Positions 8,385-16,557 of a DNA stretch of 64,000 nucleotides are shown here, piece by piece; positions within the stretch are counted from its first letter, which is position 1, and each line of letters opens with the position of its first letter. Origin of the DNA: Anaeromyxobacter soli (GTDB taxonomy: Bacteria; Myxococcota; Myxococcia; Myxococcales; Anaeromyxobacteraceae); the NCBI RefSeq assembly GCF_022808855.1, contig NZ_JAKZLF010000003.1:1-64000 (forward strand). The letters run 5' to 3'. Made by a program: the position numbers and the translations under genes. Below the pieces are notes generated by a model, which was not told the origin of the DNA, made no database searches, and saw only the letters and a program-made list of their open reading frames with translations.

Positions 8385-9062
8385 TCAGCGGCGGCTGCGC
8401 CGCTTTCGCGAGGCGGGCTTCGCCTTCGGCTTCGGCTCGGGCTTCGGCGGCTCGCCCGCGACCAGCACGCCGAGGCTCAGCGGCGCGTACGCGCGGCCCG
8501 CGGCGTCGTGGATCTCGCGCGAGCGCGCGCCGTCGAGACGCAGCTGGTAGCGCGAGCCGGGGACGAGCGGCGCCGACGGCGTGAGCGTGAACGCGGAGGA
8601 CGCGCCGACCTCGCGCGTGCCGCTCGAGGGCACGATCGCGTCGGCGCCGTCGAGCAGGACGAGCCGCGCCTCCGGGAGCTCCGCCGCGAGCACGAGCCGG
8701 AACGTGGTGGCGGGATCGACCACCGTCTCCTCCTCGCGAGAGAGGGGGATCGGGCCGGTCGGGTCGTTGGCGACCGCCTCGCGGACGAGGCTCGTCGCAG
8801 GGGAGGCAGGCGCGGGGGCGGGGACGCCCTCCGCCGGAGGGGCGCCGCCCTGCGCGACGGGGGCGGGGAGCACGGCCCCTGTGCCCTCCGGGGCAACGAC
8901 GGGAACGACCGGGGCGGCCGGGCTGGGCACGTCCGCGCTCGGACTCGCGGGCGCCGCAGCCGCTGGCGGGGGAGCGCCCGCCTCCGCGGCCGGCGTGCGG
9001 TCGCGGCAGGCGGGGAGGGACAGCGCGACGGCCAGGGTGCCGAGCACGAGGGGGCGCGTCAT
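8385..9062 (-). CDS. Lipoprotein with a Pro/Ala-rich linker and Ig-like domain
   Basis: 225 residues. MTRPLVLGTLAVALSLPAC is a lipoprotein signal with a LPAC lipobox, so the mature protein is anchored through Cys19. A long Ala/Pro-rich linker follows to about residue 110. The C-terminal half resembles a bacterial Ig-like (Big_5 type) domain: LVPGSRYQLRLDGAR followed by DAAGRAY is the typical 'tY.ltl...i.D.aGn' signature. The tail is Pro/Lys/Arg-rich (EPKPKAKPASRKRRSRR). The frame is open further upstream, but the start at 9062 is the one that creates the signal peptide. Function unknown; envelope protein. It converges with the HNH gene. Confidence 0.72.
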   Translation of the reverse strand: MTRPLVLGTLAVALSLPACRDRTPAAEAGAPPPAAAAPASPSADVPSPAAPVVPVVAPEGTGAVLPAPVAQGGAPPAEGVPAPAPASPATSLVREAVANDPTGPIPLSREEETVVDPATTFRLVLAAELPEARLVLLDGADAIVPSSGTREVGASSAFTLTPSAPLVPGSRYQLRLDGARSREIHDAAGRAYAPLSLGVLVAGEPPKPEPKPKAKPASRKRRSRR

Positions 9063-9208
9063 CGGCCCGGAGGGTACCACGACCCGGGGGGTGCCGAGCG
9101 TGGGCGTGCGCTCGGGCGGTAGCCCGCCCCTCACGCGCACCGTTGGACTCCAAACGGTTCGCGCCCGGCCGGGCGCGGGGTCGCATGTCACCCGGGGAGG
9201 AGCGCGGC

Positions 9209-10102
9209 ATGGCCGAGAAGGTGTACGTCGTCCTCGGGGCCACCGGCCACGTCGGCAGCCCCGTGGCGCGCCGGCTCGCGGAGGCGAGGCGACCCCTCCG
9301 CGTGGTCGCGCGGAGCGCCGCGGCGCTCGCCGCGCACGCGGACGCGGAGCAGCTGGTCGGCAGCGTCGAGGATCCCGAGCTCGTCCGGCGCGCGCTCGAC
9401 GGCGCGGGCGCGGCGTTCGTGCAGCTTCCGCCGTACCTCGGTCCGGGCGCGCGTGCCTGGCAGGATCGGGTCGCGGGCATCCTCGCCGACGGCCTGGAGG
9501 CGGCGCGCGTTCCCTACGCCGTGGCGCTCTCCAGCCTGGGCGCGCAGCTCGCGAGCGGGACCGGCCCCGTGGCCGGGCTGCACACGCTCGAGGAGCGCCT
9601 CGGGCGCGTCCCGGGCCTGAGCGTGCTCGCGCTGCGCCCGGGCTACTTCTTCGAGAACCACCTCAGCGCCATCGGCGTCGTGCGGTCCGCCGGGTTCTAC
9701 GCCGGCGCGCTCGCCCCCGAGCTGCGCATGGCGCAGATCGCCGCGGCCGACGTGGGAGAGGTGGCCGCCCGGCGGCTCCTCGCGCTCGACTGGCGAGGCC
9801 GGGAGATCCAGGAGCTGCACGGCGAGCGGGACGTGACGCCGGTCGAGGTCGCGCGCGCGCTCGGCGCCGCGATCGGCAAGCCGGACCTCGCCTACGTCCA
9901 GCTCTCCTACGCCGACGCGCACGCGGGCCTGGTGCAGGCCGGGCTGTCCGAGGAGGTCGCCGCGCTGTACGTGGAGCTGGCGCGCGCCCTCAACGACGGG
10001 CGCATCGCGTCCGACGAGCCGCGATCGCCGGCGACGACGACGCCCACCTCCATCGAGGCGTGGGCGCGCGAGGTGTTCGCGCGCGAGCTTCGCGCGGGGT
10101 GA
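9209..10102 (+). CDS. NmrA-like NAD(P)-binding oxidoreductase
   Basis: 297 residues. The N-terminus has the dinucleotide-binding motif GATGHVG (GxxGxxG) of atypical short-chain dehydrogenases, followed by the NmrA/HSCARG-style layout (RVVARSAAAL, ALRPGYFFENHL). Proteins of this family either reduce small carbonyl or quinone substrates or sense NADP redox state. ATG 9209 was preferred because GGGGAGG at 9194-9200 is 8 bases upstream; the frame runs 22 codons further. It is followed by a convergent oxyR gene; a link to redox defence is possible but not shown. Confidence 0.8.
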   Translation: MAEKVYVVLGATGHVGSPVARRLAEARRPLRVVARSAAALAAHADAEQLVGSVEDPELVRRALDGAGAAFVQLPPYLGPGARAWQDRVAGILADGLEAARVPYAVALSSLGAQLASGTGPVAGLHTLEERLGRVPGLSVLALRPGYFFENHLSAIGVVRSAGFYAGALAPELRMAQIAAADVGEVAARRLLALDWRGREIQELHGERDVTPVEVARALGAAIGKPDLAYVQLSYADAHAGLVQAGLSEEVAALYVELARALNDGRIASDEPRSPATTTPTSIEAWAREVFARELRAG

Positions 10103-10166
10103 GCTCGGCGGCGGCCGCCATGGCCTCGCCGAGGGCGCCCTTCGCCGGCGAGCCTGGGCCGGAGTC

Positions 10167-11087
10167 TCAGCGAGCGGCCTTCGGGTAGGCGCCGCGGATC
10201 GTCCGCGCGAGCCGCTGGAGCGCGGGGGCGAGCGGCGACCGGCGGCGCCACGCGAGCGTGATCGTCCGGTGCGGCGCGGGCGCCGCGAACGGGCGGAGCC
10301 GGAGGTCGCCGCGACGGGTCTCGGCCGCGAGCGACAGCTCGGGGAGCAGCGTCACGCCCGCGCCGCCCGCCACCATCTGCACCAGGGTGGGCAGGCTCGT
10401 CGCCCGGAACTCCAGCTCGTGGGCGCGAGCCCGCGCGCAGACGTCGAGCGCCTGCGCGCGAAGGCAGTGCCCGTCGTCGAGGAGCAGCACGTCGGCGCCG
10501 CGCAGCTCCGCCGCGGTGGCGGGCGCCGCTCGCGCGCCGAGCGGGTGGTCGCGGGCCGTCGCGAGCACGAACGGATCCCGGGCGATGTCCGCGTGCTCGA
10601 CGTCGCCGAGCTCCGCCTCGAGCGCGAGGAGCGCGGCGTCGAGCGCGCCCGCCTCGAGCCGGCGCACGAGCTCGTCCGTCTTGTCCTCGACCCAGGTGAG
10701 GACGAGCCGCGGGTAGGCAGCCCGGAGCGCGGGGGCGACCCGGGGCAGGAGGTAGGGCGAGATGGTCGGGATGACCCCCAGCCGCAGCGGCCCGGCGAGC
10801 GGATCGCCCGCGGCGCGCGCGGCGCCGGCGAGGTCGTCCGCGTCGACGAGCACGCGCCGCGCGCGGGCGAGGAGCGCCTCGCCGGCGGCCGTGACCAGCA
10901 CGCGCCGGCGATCGCGCTCGAACAGCCGCACGCCGAGGGCCGACTCGAGCTGGGCGATCTGGGTCGAGAGCGACGGCTGCGCGACCCGGCAGCGCTCCGC
11001 GGCCCGCCGGAAGCTCAGCGTCTCGGCGACGGCCAGGGCGTACTGGAGCTGGCGCAGGGTGAAGGCGTGGGGCGGGAGCGGAGTCAT
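10167..11087 (-). CDS. oxyR: OxyR-type LysR-family peroxide sensor
   Basis: 306 residues. The N-terminal winged helix (LRQLQYALAVAETLSFRRAA, then RVAQPSLSTQIAQLE) is typical LysR. In the effector domain DDGHCLRAQALDVC places cysteines at 208 and 217, nine residues apart, as in the C199/C208 redox pair of E. coli OxyR, with the same GHCLR context. It should therefore activate target genes after disulfide formation by hydrogen peroxide. It is divergent from a 2-Cys peroxiredoxin gene across a 109-base intergenic region, the classic arrangement for a regulator and its target. Confidence 0.9.
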   Translation of the reverse strand: MTPLPPHAFTLRQLQYALAVAETLSFRRAAERCRVAQPSLSTQIAQLESALGVRLFERDRRRVLVTAAGEALLARARRVLVDADDLAGAARAAGDPLAGPLRLGVIPTISPYLLPRVAPALRAAYPRLVLTWVEDKTDELVRRLEAGALDAALLALEAELGDVEHADIARDPFVLATARDHPLGARAAPATAAELRGADVLLLDDGHCLRAQALDVCARARAHELEFRATSLPTLVQMVAGGAGVTLLPELSLAAETRRGDLRLRPFAAPAPHRTITLAWRRRSPLAPALQRLARTIRGAYPKAAR

Positions 11088-11196
11088 AGGCAGAGCCTAA
11101 CGAAGTGGTCGAAAGGATGTATTGGGAAAATCAGCGCTCCGGCGGCACCTTCTGCCTGCGACGCGGCGATCCCGCCGCCCCGAAGGAGATGATCGA
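11088..11196. promoter_or_regulatory. Shared oxyR / peroxiredoxin control region
   Basis: 109 bases between divergent starts. It contains an AT-richer island at about 11112-11131 (including ATGTATTGGGAAAATC), unusual in this sequence and a likely place for promoter elements and OxyR binding. No exact OxyR consensus could be aligned by eye. Confidence 0.45.
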
Positions 11197-11736
11197 ATGC
11201 TGACCGTGGGTGACCGCTTCCCCGAGTACCGCCTCAAGGCCGTCGTGAGCCGCGCCGCCGGCGAGGAGTTCCAGGACGTCACGCCCGAGAGCCACCGCGG
11301 GCGCTGGCGGGTGGTGTTCTTCTGGCCCATGGACTTCACCTTCGTGTGCCCGACCGAGATCGCCGAGTTCGGCCGGCGCGATCGCGACTTCCGCGAGCGC
11401 GAGGCGCAGGTGCTCGGCGTCTCCACCGACACGCACTACGTCCACCTCGCCTGGCGGAACGGCCACCCGGAGCTGAAGGACCTGCCGTTCCCGATGGTCG
11501 CCGACACGAAGCGCGAGCTCTCGACGGCGCTCGGGATCCTGCACCCGGACGGCGTCCCGCTCCGGGCGACGTTCATCGTCGACCCGGCGGGCGTCATCCG
11601 GCACGTGTCGGTGAACGACCTGTCGGTGGGGCGGAACGTGGAGGAGACGCTCCGCGTCCTCGACGCGCTAAAGACCGACGAGCTCACCCCCTGCAACTGG
11701 AGGAAGGGCGAGCCCACGCTGGAGGTGGCGCGGTGA
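11197..11736 (+). CDS. Typical 2-Cys peroxiredoxin (AhpC/Prx1 family)
   Basis: 179 residues. The peroxidatic cysteine is C51 in DFTFVCPTEIAEF and the resolving cysteine is C166 in ELTPCNW, the pattern of AhpC/Prx1 enzymes, which reduce hydrogen peroxide and alkyl hydroperoxides. ATG 11197 is preceded by AAGGAG at good spacing; the frame extends 25 codons upstream without support. Divergent from oxyR, so peroxide induction is expected. The electron donor is not encoded as AhpF here; a 19-codon AhpD-like scrap follows. Confidence 0.92.
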   Translation: MLTVGDRFPEYRLKAVVSRAAGEEFQDVTPESHRGRWRVVFFWPMDFTFVCPTEIAEFGRRDRDFREREAQVLGVSTDTHYVHLAWRNGHPELKDLPFPMVADTKRELSTALGILHPDGVPLRATFIVDPAGVIRHVSVNDLSVGRNVEETLRVLDALKTDELTPCNWRKGEPTLEVAR

Positions 11737-11792
11737 GCGCGCTCGGGCGGCTCCGCGGGGCGCTCCCGGACGCGTCCGCGCTGCCCGCCTGA
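11733..11792 (+). pseudogene. Possible N-terminal remnant of an AhpD-like gene
   Basis: A GTG overlapping the peroxiredoxin stop (GTGA) opens a 19-residue frame, VSALGRLRGALPDASALPA, ending at TGA 11790-11792. The start resembles the beginning of AhpD proteins (short acidic/hydrophobic helix with LRxALPDxA), and AhpD commonly sits directly after AhpC. Nothing homologous continues downstream in any frame. It could be the stub left after deletion, or a chance frame. Confidence 0.3.
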
Positions 11793-11942
11793 GCCCGACG
11801 GGGGTGCTCCAGGGCGGAGCGCCCTCCAGGCCGCAGCGCCGGGGCGTCGCGGTGACCTCCGCCGCTGCGGCCGGAGCCCGGCGCTTCGCCGCGACGAGCC
11901 ACGCTGGAGCCCCGATGTCAGCCCGGCGTGTACGCTGGCGGT

Positions 11943-13088
11943 GTGGCGCTCCGGATCCTGCACACCTCCGACTGGCATCTGGGCCGCGCGCTCCACGAGG
12001 AGTCGCTGCTCGAGGACCAGGCCTGGGCGCTCGATCGGCTCTGCGAGCTCCTCCGCGACGCGCGACCGGACGCGCTGGTCGTGGCGGGCGACGTCTTCGA
12101 CCGGGCGGTGCCGTCGGCGGAGGCGGTCTCGCTCCTCGACGACCTCCTGAACCGCGTGGCGGCGCTGGGCGTGCCGCTCGTCGCCATCGCCGGGAACCAC
12201 GACTCGGCCGAGCGGCTCGCGTTCGGCGCGCGGCTCCTCGAGGCTCGCGGCGTCCACCTGCGCGGGGCGATCTCGCGCGCGGCGGAGCCGGTGGAGCTCG
12301 CGGGCAAGGGGTTCCTCTACCCGGTGCCCTACCTCGATCCCGAGGTCGTGCGCGGCGCCGAGGGGGACGACGAGCTGCGTGGCCATGCGGCCGCGACCGA
12401 GCGCGTGCTGGCGCGCGTGCGGGCCGACGCGGCGACGCGCGTGCTCCCGACGGTGCTCGTCGCGCACGCCTTCGTCCAGGGCGCCTCCGAGACCCCGGAC
12501 AGCGAGCGCCCGCTCGCGGTGGGCGGATCCGGCTGCGTGCCCGCCGCGTCGCTCGGCGGGTTCGACTACGTCGCGCTCGGACACCTGCACGCGCCGCAGG
12601 AGGTCGCGCCCGCGGTCCGCTACTCCGGCTCGCTCCTCAAGTACTCCTTCGGCGAGGCGGGGCACGCGAAGGGCGTCGTCCTGGCCGAGGTCGAGCGGGG
12701 CGCGGCGCGGGTCGAGCTCGTCCCGCTCGGCGCCCGGCGCGAGGTGGTGCGGCTCTCGGGCACGCTCGACGAGCTTTTGCGCCGTCCGGAGCTCGCCGCG
12801 TTCGAGCGCGCGCTCGTCGAGGTGACGCTCCGCGACGAGGGGTACGTCTTCGACGCGAAGCACCGGCTCCAGGCGCGCTTCGCCCACGTGCTGAACGTCC
12901 TCCGCGAGGACCTCGCGGGCGGCGGGGAGGGGACGTTCGCGGCGCGGGTGGACGGCGCCGGGGGCGACGACCTCCGCCTGTTCGAGGCGTTCTTCGAGAC
13001 GGTGGCGGGCGCGACGCCCGGCCCGGAGCACCGGGAGATCTTCGCGGGCGCGCTCGCGGAGGTCGTGCGCCGGGAGCGGGCGGCGTGA
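11943..13088 (+). CDS. sbcD: Exonuclease subunit SbcD (Mre11-type nuclease)
   Basis: 381 residues. All metallophosphoesterase motifs of SbcD are present: TSDWHLG near the N-terminus, AGDVFDR, AGNHDS and GHLHAPQ. SbcD is the nuclease of the SbcCD complex, which opens hairpins and processes DNA ends. The GTG at 11943 gives VALRILHTSDWHLG, the usual distance to the first motif; another GTG at 11928 would add five residues. Overlaps sbcC by four bases (GTGA). Confidence 0.94.
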   Translation: MALRILHTSDWHLGRALHEESLLEDQAWALDRLCELLRDARPDALVVAGDVFDRAVPSAEAVSLLDDLLNRVAALGVPLVAIAGNHDSAERLAFGARLLEARGVHLRGAISRAAEPVELAGKGFLYPVPYLDPEVVRGAEGDDELRGHAAATERVLARVRADAATRVLPTVLVAHAFVQGASETPDSERPLAVGGSGCVPAASLGGFDYVALGHLHAPQEVAPAVRYSGSLLKYSFGEAGHAKGVVLAEVERGAARVELVPLGARREVVRLSGTLDELLRRPELAAFERALVEVTLRDEGYVFDAKHRLQARFAHVLNVLREDLAGGGEGTFAARVDGAGGDDLRLFEAFFETVAGATPGPEHREIFAGALAEVVRRERAA

Positions 13089-16000
13089 GACCGCTCACCC
13101 TCGAGCTCCAGGCGTTCGGGCCTTACGCCCGGGCGCAGAAGGTGGACTTCGGCGCGCTCGGCGGCGCCGATCTCTTCCTCATCCACGGGCCGACCGGCGC
13201 CGGGAAGACCACGCTCTTCGACGCCATGACCTTCGCGCTGTACGGCGAGGTGCCGGGGACGCGCGGCACCGGTCGGCTCCGCGCCGACCGCGCCCCGGAG
13301 GGCGCCGCGCCGAAGGTGGTCTTTCGCTTCCGGCTGGGCGAGGTGGTGTACCGCGCGGAGCGCACCGCGGCCTGGCAGCGGCCGAAGAAGCGGGGGGAGG
13401 GGACCCTCGAGGAGGCGCCCACCGCGAGCCTGTGGCGCGAGGGCGCCGACGCGCCGCTCGCGACGAAGCCGACCACCGTGACCGAGAAGGTGACGGAGCT
13501 CCTCGGCATGGGCGCGGAGCAGTTCACGCGCGTCGTGCTGCTGCCGCAGGGCGACTTCAAGCGGCTCCTCTGCGCGGACGCCCGGGAGCGGGAGGAGCTC
13601 CTGCAGCAGCTCTTCGGGACCGGCGTCTACAAGGACGTCGAGGAGCTGCTCGTCCGCAAGAAGAACGAGTTCGAGGCGGAGGCGCGGCGGCTCGCGGAGC
13701 GGCGCGAGGAGGCGCTCGGCGGGGCCGCGCCCGGCGCGCTCTCCGACGGGCGGGAGGAGCTCGAGCGCCAGCTCGCGGAGGCGCGCGAGGTCGCCGCGCG
13801 CCGGGCCGCCGAGGACACCGCGGCGCTCGCGGCGCTCGACGCGGGCCGGCAGCTGGCGGCCCGGTTCGAGGCGCTCGCGCGCGCCCGCGAGGAGGCGGCG
13901 CGGGCTGGGGCGGGCGCGGCGGAGCTGGGCCGCGATCGCGAGCGGCTCACGCGGGCCGCTGCGGCCGAGCGGGTCCGGGAGAGGCTCGTCGCCGCGCGGA
14001 CCGCCGAGGAGTCTCGCGTCGCGCGCGGAGCCGACGAGGAGCTCGCGACCGGGCGGCGGGACGCGGCGGCCTCGGCGCTCGCGAGGGCGGCCGAGGCGCT
14101 CGCCCGAGCCGACGGGGACGGGCCCCGGCGCGCTGCGCTCGCGGCCAGGATCCAGCTCGTCGAGCGCGTCCTCCCGGAGCTCGAGCGGCTCGCGGTGGCC
14201 GAGCGCCGGCTCGCCGCCGCGCGCGTCGCGGCGGAGGCGGCCCGCGCGCGTTCGGACGGCGCCGCGGCGGCCCTCGCCGGCGCGGAGGCGCGGCCCGTGG
14301 CGCTGGAGGCCGAGGCGGCGCGGCTCCGGCCGATCGCGTCGGACGAGGGGGCGCGCGTCGAGGCCGCTGCGCGGGCGGAGGGCGCGGTCCGTGAGGCGCG
14401 GGAGCGGGACGCGCGCCAGGCGGAGCTCGAGCGGCTCGCGCGGGCCCTCGCCGCGGAGGAGCGCCAGGTTCGTGCGTCCGCGGAGGCGGCCCGGGAGGCG
14501 AGCGCGCGCGCGGACGCGCTCAACGCCGCGCGCGAGCGGGAGATCGCGGCCTGGCTCGCGAAGCGGCTCGCCCCCGGCCAGCCGTGCGCCGTCTGCGGCT
14601 CGCACGAGCACCCGGCCCCGGCGCGCTCCCGCGAGCGGATCCCGGAGAAGGAGGAGATCGCCGAGGCGCGCAGCGTCGAGCGCCAGCTCGCGGAGCGCGC
14701 GGCCGAGGCGGAGAAGGCGCGCGCCCGGACCGCGGGGCTCCTCGCGGAGACGCAGCAGCGCGGCGCCGACGCCGTCTGTGACGGGAGGCCGCTCGCTGAG
14801 CTCGAGCACGAGCTCCGCGTGGCCGCCGCCGCCCTGCGAGAGGCCCGCGAGGCGGCCGCGCGGCTGCGGAAGGTGGAGGCCGAGCTCGCGACCGCGCGCG
14901 CGGAGGTCGAGGCGGCGCGCGCCCTGCGTGACGAGGAGGCCCGGGCGCACGCCGCGGCCGTCAGGGAGGTCGCGGCCCTCGAGGCCTCGCACGGGGAGCT
15001 CGCGCGGCAGCTCGAGACCGCTGGCGTGGGCCTCGACGCGCGCGCGGGGCTCGCGGCCGCGCGGCGGGAGCTCGAGGCGCTGGAGGCCACGGCGGCGGCG
15101 GCGCGGGCGGCCGAGGGAGACGCCCGCGCGGTGCACGCCTCGGCGGTCGAGCGGCTCGTGGCGTGCGCCGAGGAGCGCGCGCGCGCCGAGGCGGCCGCGT
15201 CCGTGGCGCGCGCGGCCGCGGAGCGGGCCTGCGCGGGGGAGGGCTTCGACGGGCTCGCCGCGTGCGAGGCGGCGCTCCTCGGCGGCGCGGAGCGCGCCGC
15301 GCTGGAGGCCTCGATCGAGGCGCGCGTGGTCGCCTCGAAGGCGGCGGACGAGCGGGTCCGGAGGCTCGCGGCCGAGCTCGCCGGGACGGCGGCGCCCGAG
15401 CTCGCGGCGCTCGAGGCGGCGCGCTCGACCGCCGCCGGCGCGGCGCGGCTCGCGCGCGACGAGGGCGTCCGGCTCGAGAAGGACCTGGAGCGCCTGCGCG
15501 CGCTCGAGGCGCGCGTGGGGGAGCTCGACGCGCGGGCGGCGGTGGTCGCCCGCGAGCTCGCGGTGGCGGGCAAGGTCGCCGAGGTCGCCCGCGGGCACAA
15601 TGCCCTCAACATGAGCCTGCAGCGGTTCGTGCTCGCGGCGCGGCTCGAGGAGGTCGCCGAGGCCGCCAGCCGGCGGCTGCTCCAGATGTCGCGCGGGCGG
15701 TTCCGGCTGCGCCACGACACCGCCGTCGCGCGCAAGAACCAGGCCTCGGGGCTCGCGCTCGTGGTGGAGGACGCCTGGACGGGCGTGACCGATCGCCCGG
15801 TGGGGGCGCTCTCGGGCGGCGAGAGCTTCCTCGCGAGCCTCGCGCTGGCGCTCGGGCTCTCCGACGTGGTCCTCCGCCGCTCGGGCGGCCTGCGCCTCGA
15901 CGCGCTCTTCGTGGACGAGGGCTTCGGCGCGCTCGACGAGGACACGCTCGACGACGCGGTCCGGACGCTCGAGGACCTGCGCAAGAGCGGCCGGGTGGTC

Positions 16001-16102
16001 GGCGTCATCTCGCACGTCCCGGAGCTCAGGCGGCGCATCCCGGCGCGCATCGAGATCCAGCGGAAGGCCGAAGGCTCGGTCGCGGTCGTTCGCGCAGGGT
16101 GA
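13085..16102 (+). CDS. sbcC: Exonuclease subunit SbcC (Rad50-type SMC ATPase)
   Basis: 1005 residues, in the usual SbcC range. Walker A is GPTGAGKTT near residue 36; the Q-loop VVLLPQGDFKRLL follows; two very long Ala/Glu/Arg coiled-coil arms flank a zinc hook PCAVCGSHEHP near residue 500; the C-terminal part has the signature LSGGESFLASLALALG and Walker B DALFVDEGFGALD. It dimerises through the hook and drives SbcD. The frame is open far upstream, but only GTG 13085, overlapping the sbcD stop, gives a proper N-terminus (VRPLTLELQAFGPYA). Confidence 0.95.
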   Translation: MRPLTLELQAFGPYARAQKVDFGALGGADLFLIHGPTGAGKTTLFDAMTFALYGEVPGTRGTGRLRADRAPEGAAPKVVFRFRLGEVVYRAERTAAWQRPKKRGEGTLEEAPTASLWREGADAPLATKPTTVTEKVTELLGMGAEQFTRVVLLPQGDFKRLLCADAREREELLQQLFGTGVYKDVEELLVRKKNEFEAEARRLAERREEALGGAAPGALSDGREELERQLAEAREVAARRAAEDTAALAALDAGRQLAARFEALARAREEAARAGAGAAELGRDRERLTRAAAAERVRERLVAARTAEESRVARGADEELATGRRDAAASALARAAEALARADGDGPRRAALAARIQLVERVLPELERLAVAERRLAAARVAAEAARARSDGAAAALAGAEARPVALEAEAARLRPIASDEGARVEAAARAEGAVREARERDARQAELERLARALAAEERQVRASAEAAREASARADALNAAREREIAAWLAKRLAPGQPCAVCGSHEHPAPARSRERIPEKEEIAEARSVERQLAERAAEAEKARARTAGLLAETQQRGADAVCDGRPLAELEHELRVAAAALREAREAAARLRKVEAELATARAEVEAARALRDEEARAHAAAVREVAALEASHGELARQLETAGVGLDARAGLAAARRELEALEATAAAARAAEGDARAVHASAVERLVACAEERARAEAAASVARAAAERACAGEGFDGLAACEAALLGGAERAALEASIEARVVASKAADERVRRLAAELAGTAAPELAALEAARSTAAGAARLARDEGVRLEKDLERLRALEARVGELDARAAVVARELAVAGKVAEVARGHNALNMSLQRFVLAARLEEVAEAASRRLLQMSRGRFRLRHDTAVARKNQASGLALVVEDAWTGVTDRPVGALSGGESFLASLALALGLSDVVLRRSGGLRLDALFVDEGFGALDEDTLDDAVRTLEDLRKSGRVVGVISHVPELRRRIPARIEIQRKAEGSVAVVRAG

Positions 16103-16238
16103 GCGATCGCGCGGCCGGTCCGCTGCCTTGCGCCAGCACGGAGCGCCGGCCGGGCGGGCGGCCGCGCGCAGCGCCCACGATCGTGCGCGGCGGTATCCTG
16201 TGGTCGGGTCGGACGTGCTCGGACGCGGGAGGGGCGAC

Positions 16239-16556
16239 ATGGTCCACACGGGAGACTTGAGCGAGAACATGAAGGTGCGCGCGCGCGGCGGCGAGGTGCT
16301 CGGCACGATCATCCGGCTCGAGGACCGGAGCATCCTCGTGGAGAAGGGCGCCTTGATGAAGGACTACTCCGTGCCGCTCGAGCTCGTGGCCGAGGTCGTC
16401 GACGGAGACGCCTACCTGTCGATCACGGCCGACGAGGTCCGCGCCGGCGCGGGGTGGAAGTTCGCCTCCCGCACGCTCAGCGACGAGAGCTCCGAGTTCG
16501 CGCACGAGGGCCCGGAGCTGGCCATCGCCGACAACCTCCGGGAGCCGGGGGCTTGA
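16239..16556 (+). CDS. DUF2171-like small protein
   Basis: 105 residues. The N-terminal 65 residues follow the DUF2171 pattern, a small beta-barrel of PRC type: NMKVRARGGEVLGTIIRLED, then VPLELVAEVVDGDAYLSIT. ATG 16239 has GGGAGGGG just upstream. Function unknown; such proteins are often general stress or surface-associated accessory proteins. It converges on the histidine kinase, with a single base between stops. Confidence 0.7.
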   Translation: MVHTGDLSENMKVRARGGEVLGTIIRLEDRSILVEKGALMKDYSVPLELVAEVVDGDAYLSITADEVRAGAGWKFASRTLSDESSEFAHEGPELAIADNLREPGA

Positions 16557-16557
16557 A

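Noticed and set aside
11804-13084. N-terminal extension of the sbcC frame
   Set aside because: It overlaps sbcD completely and lacks family similarity; GTG 13085 gives the normal SbcC start.
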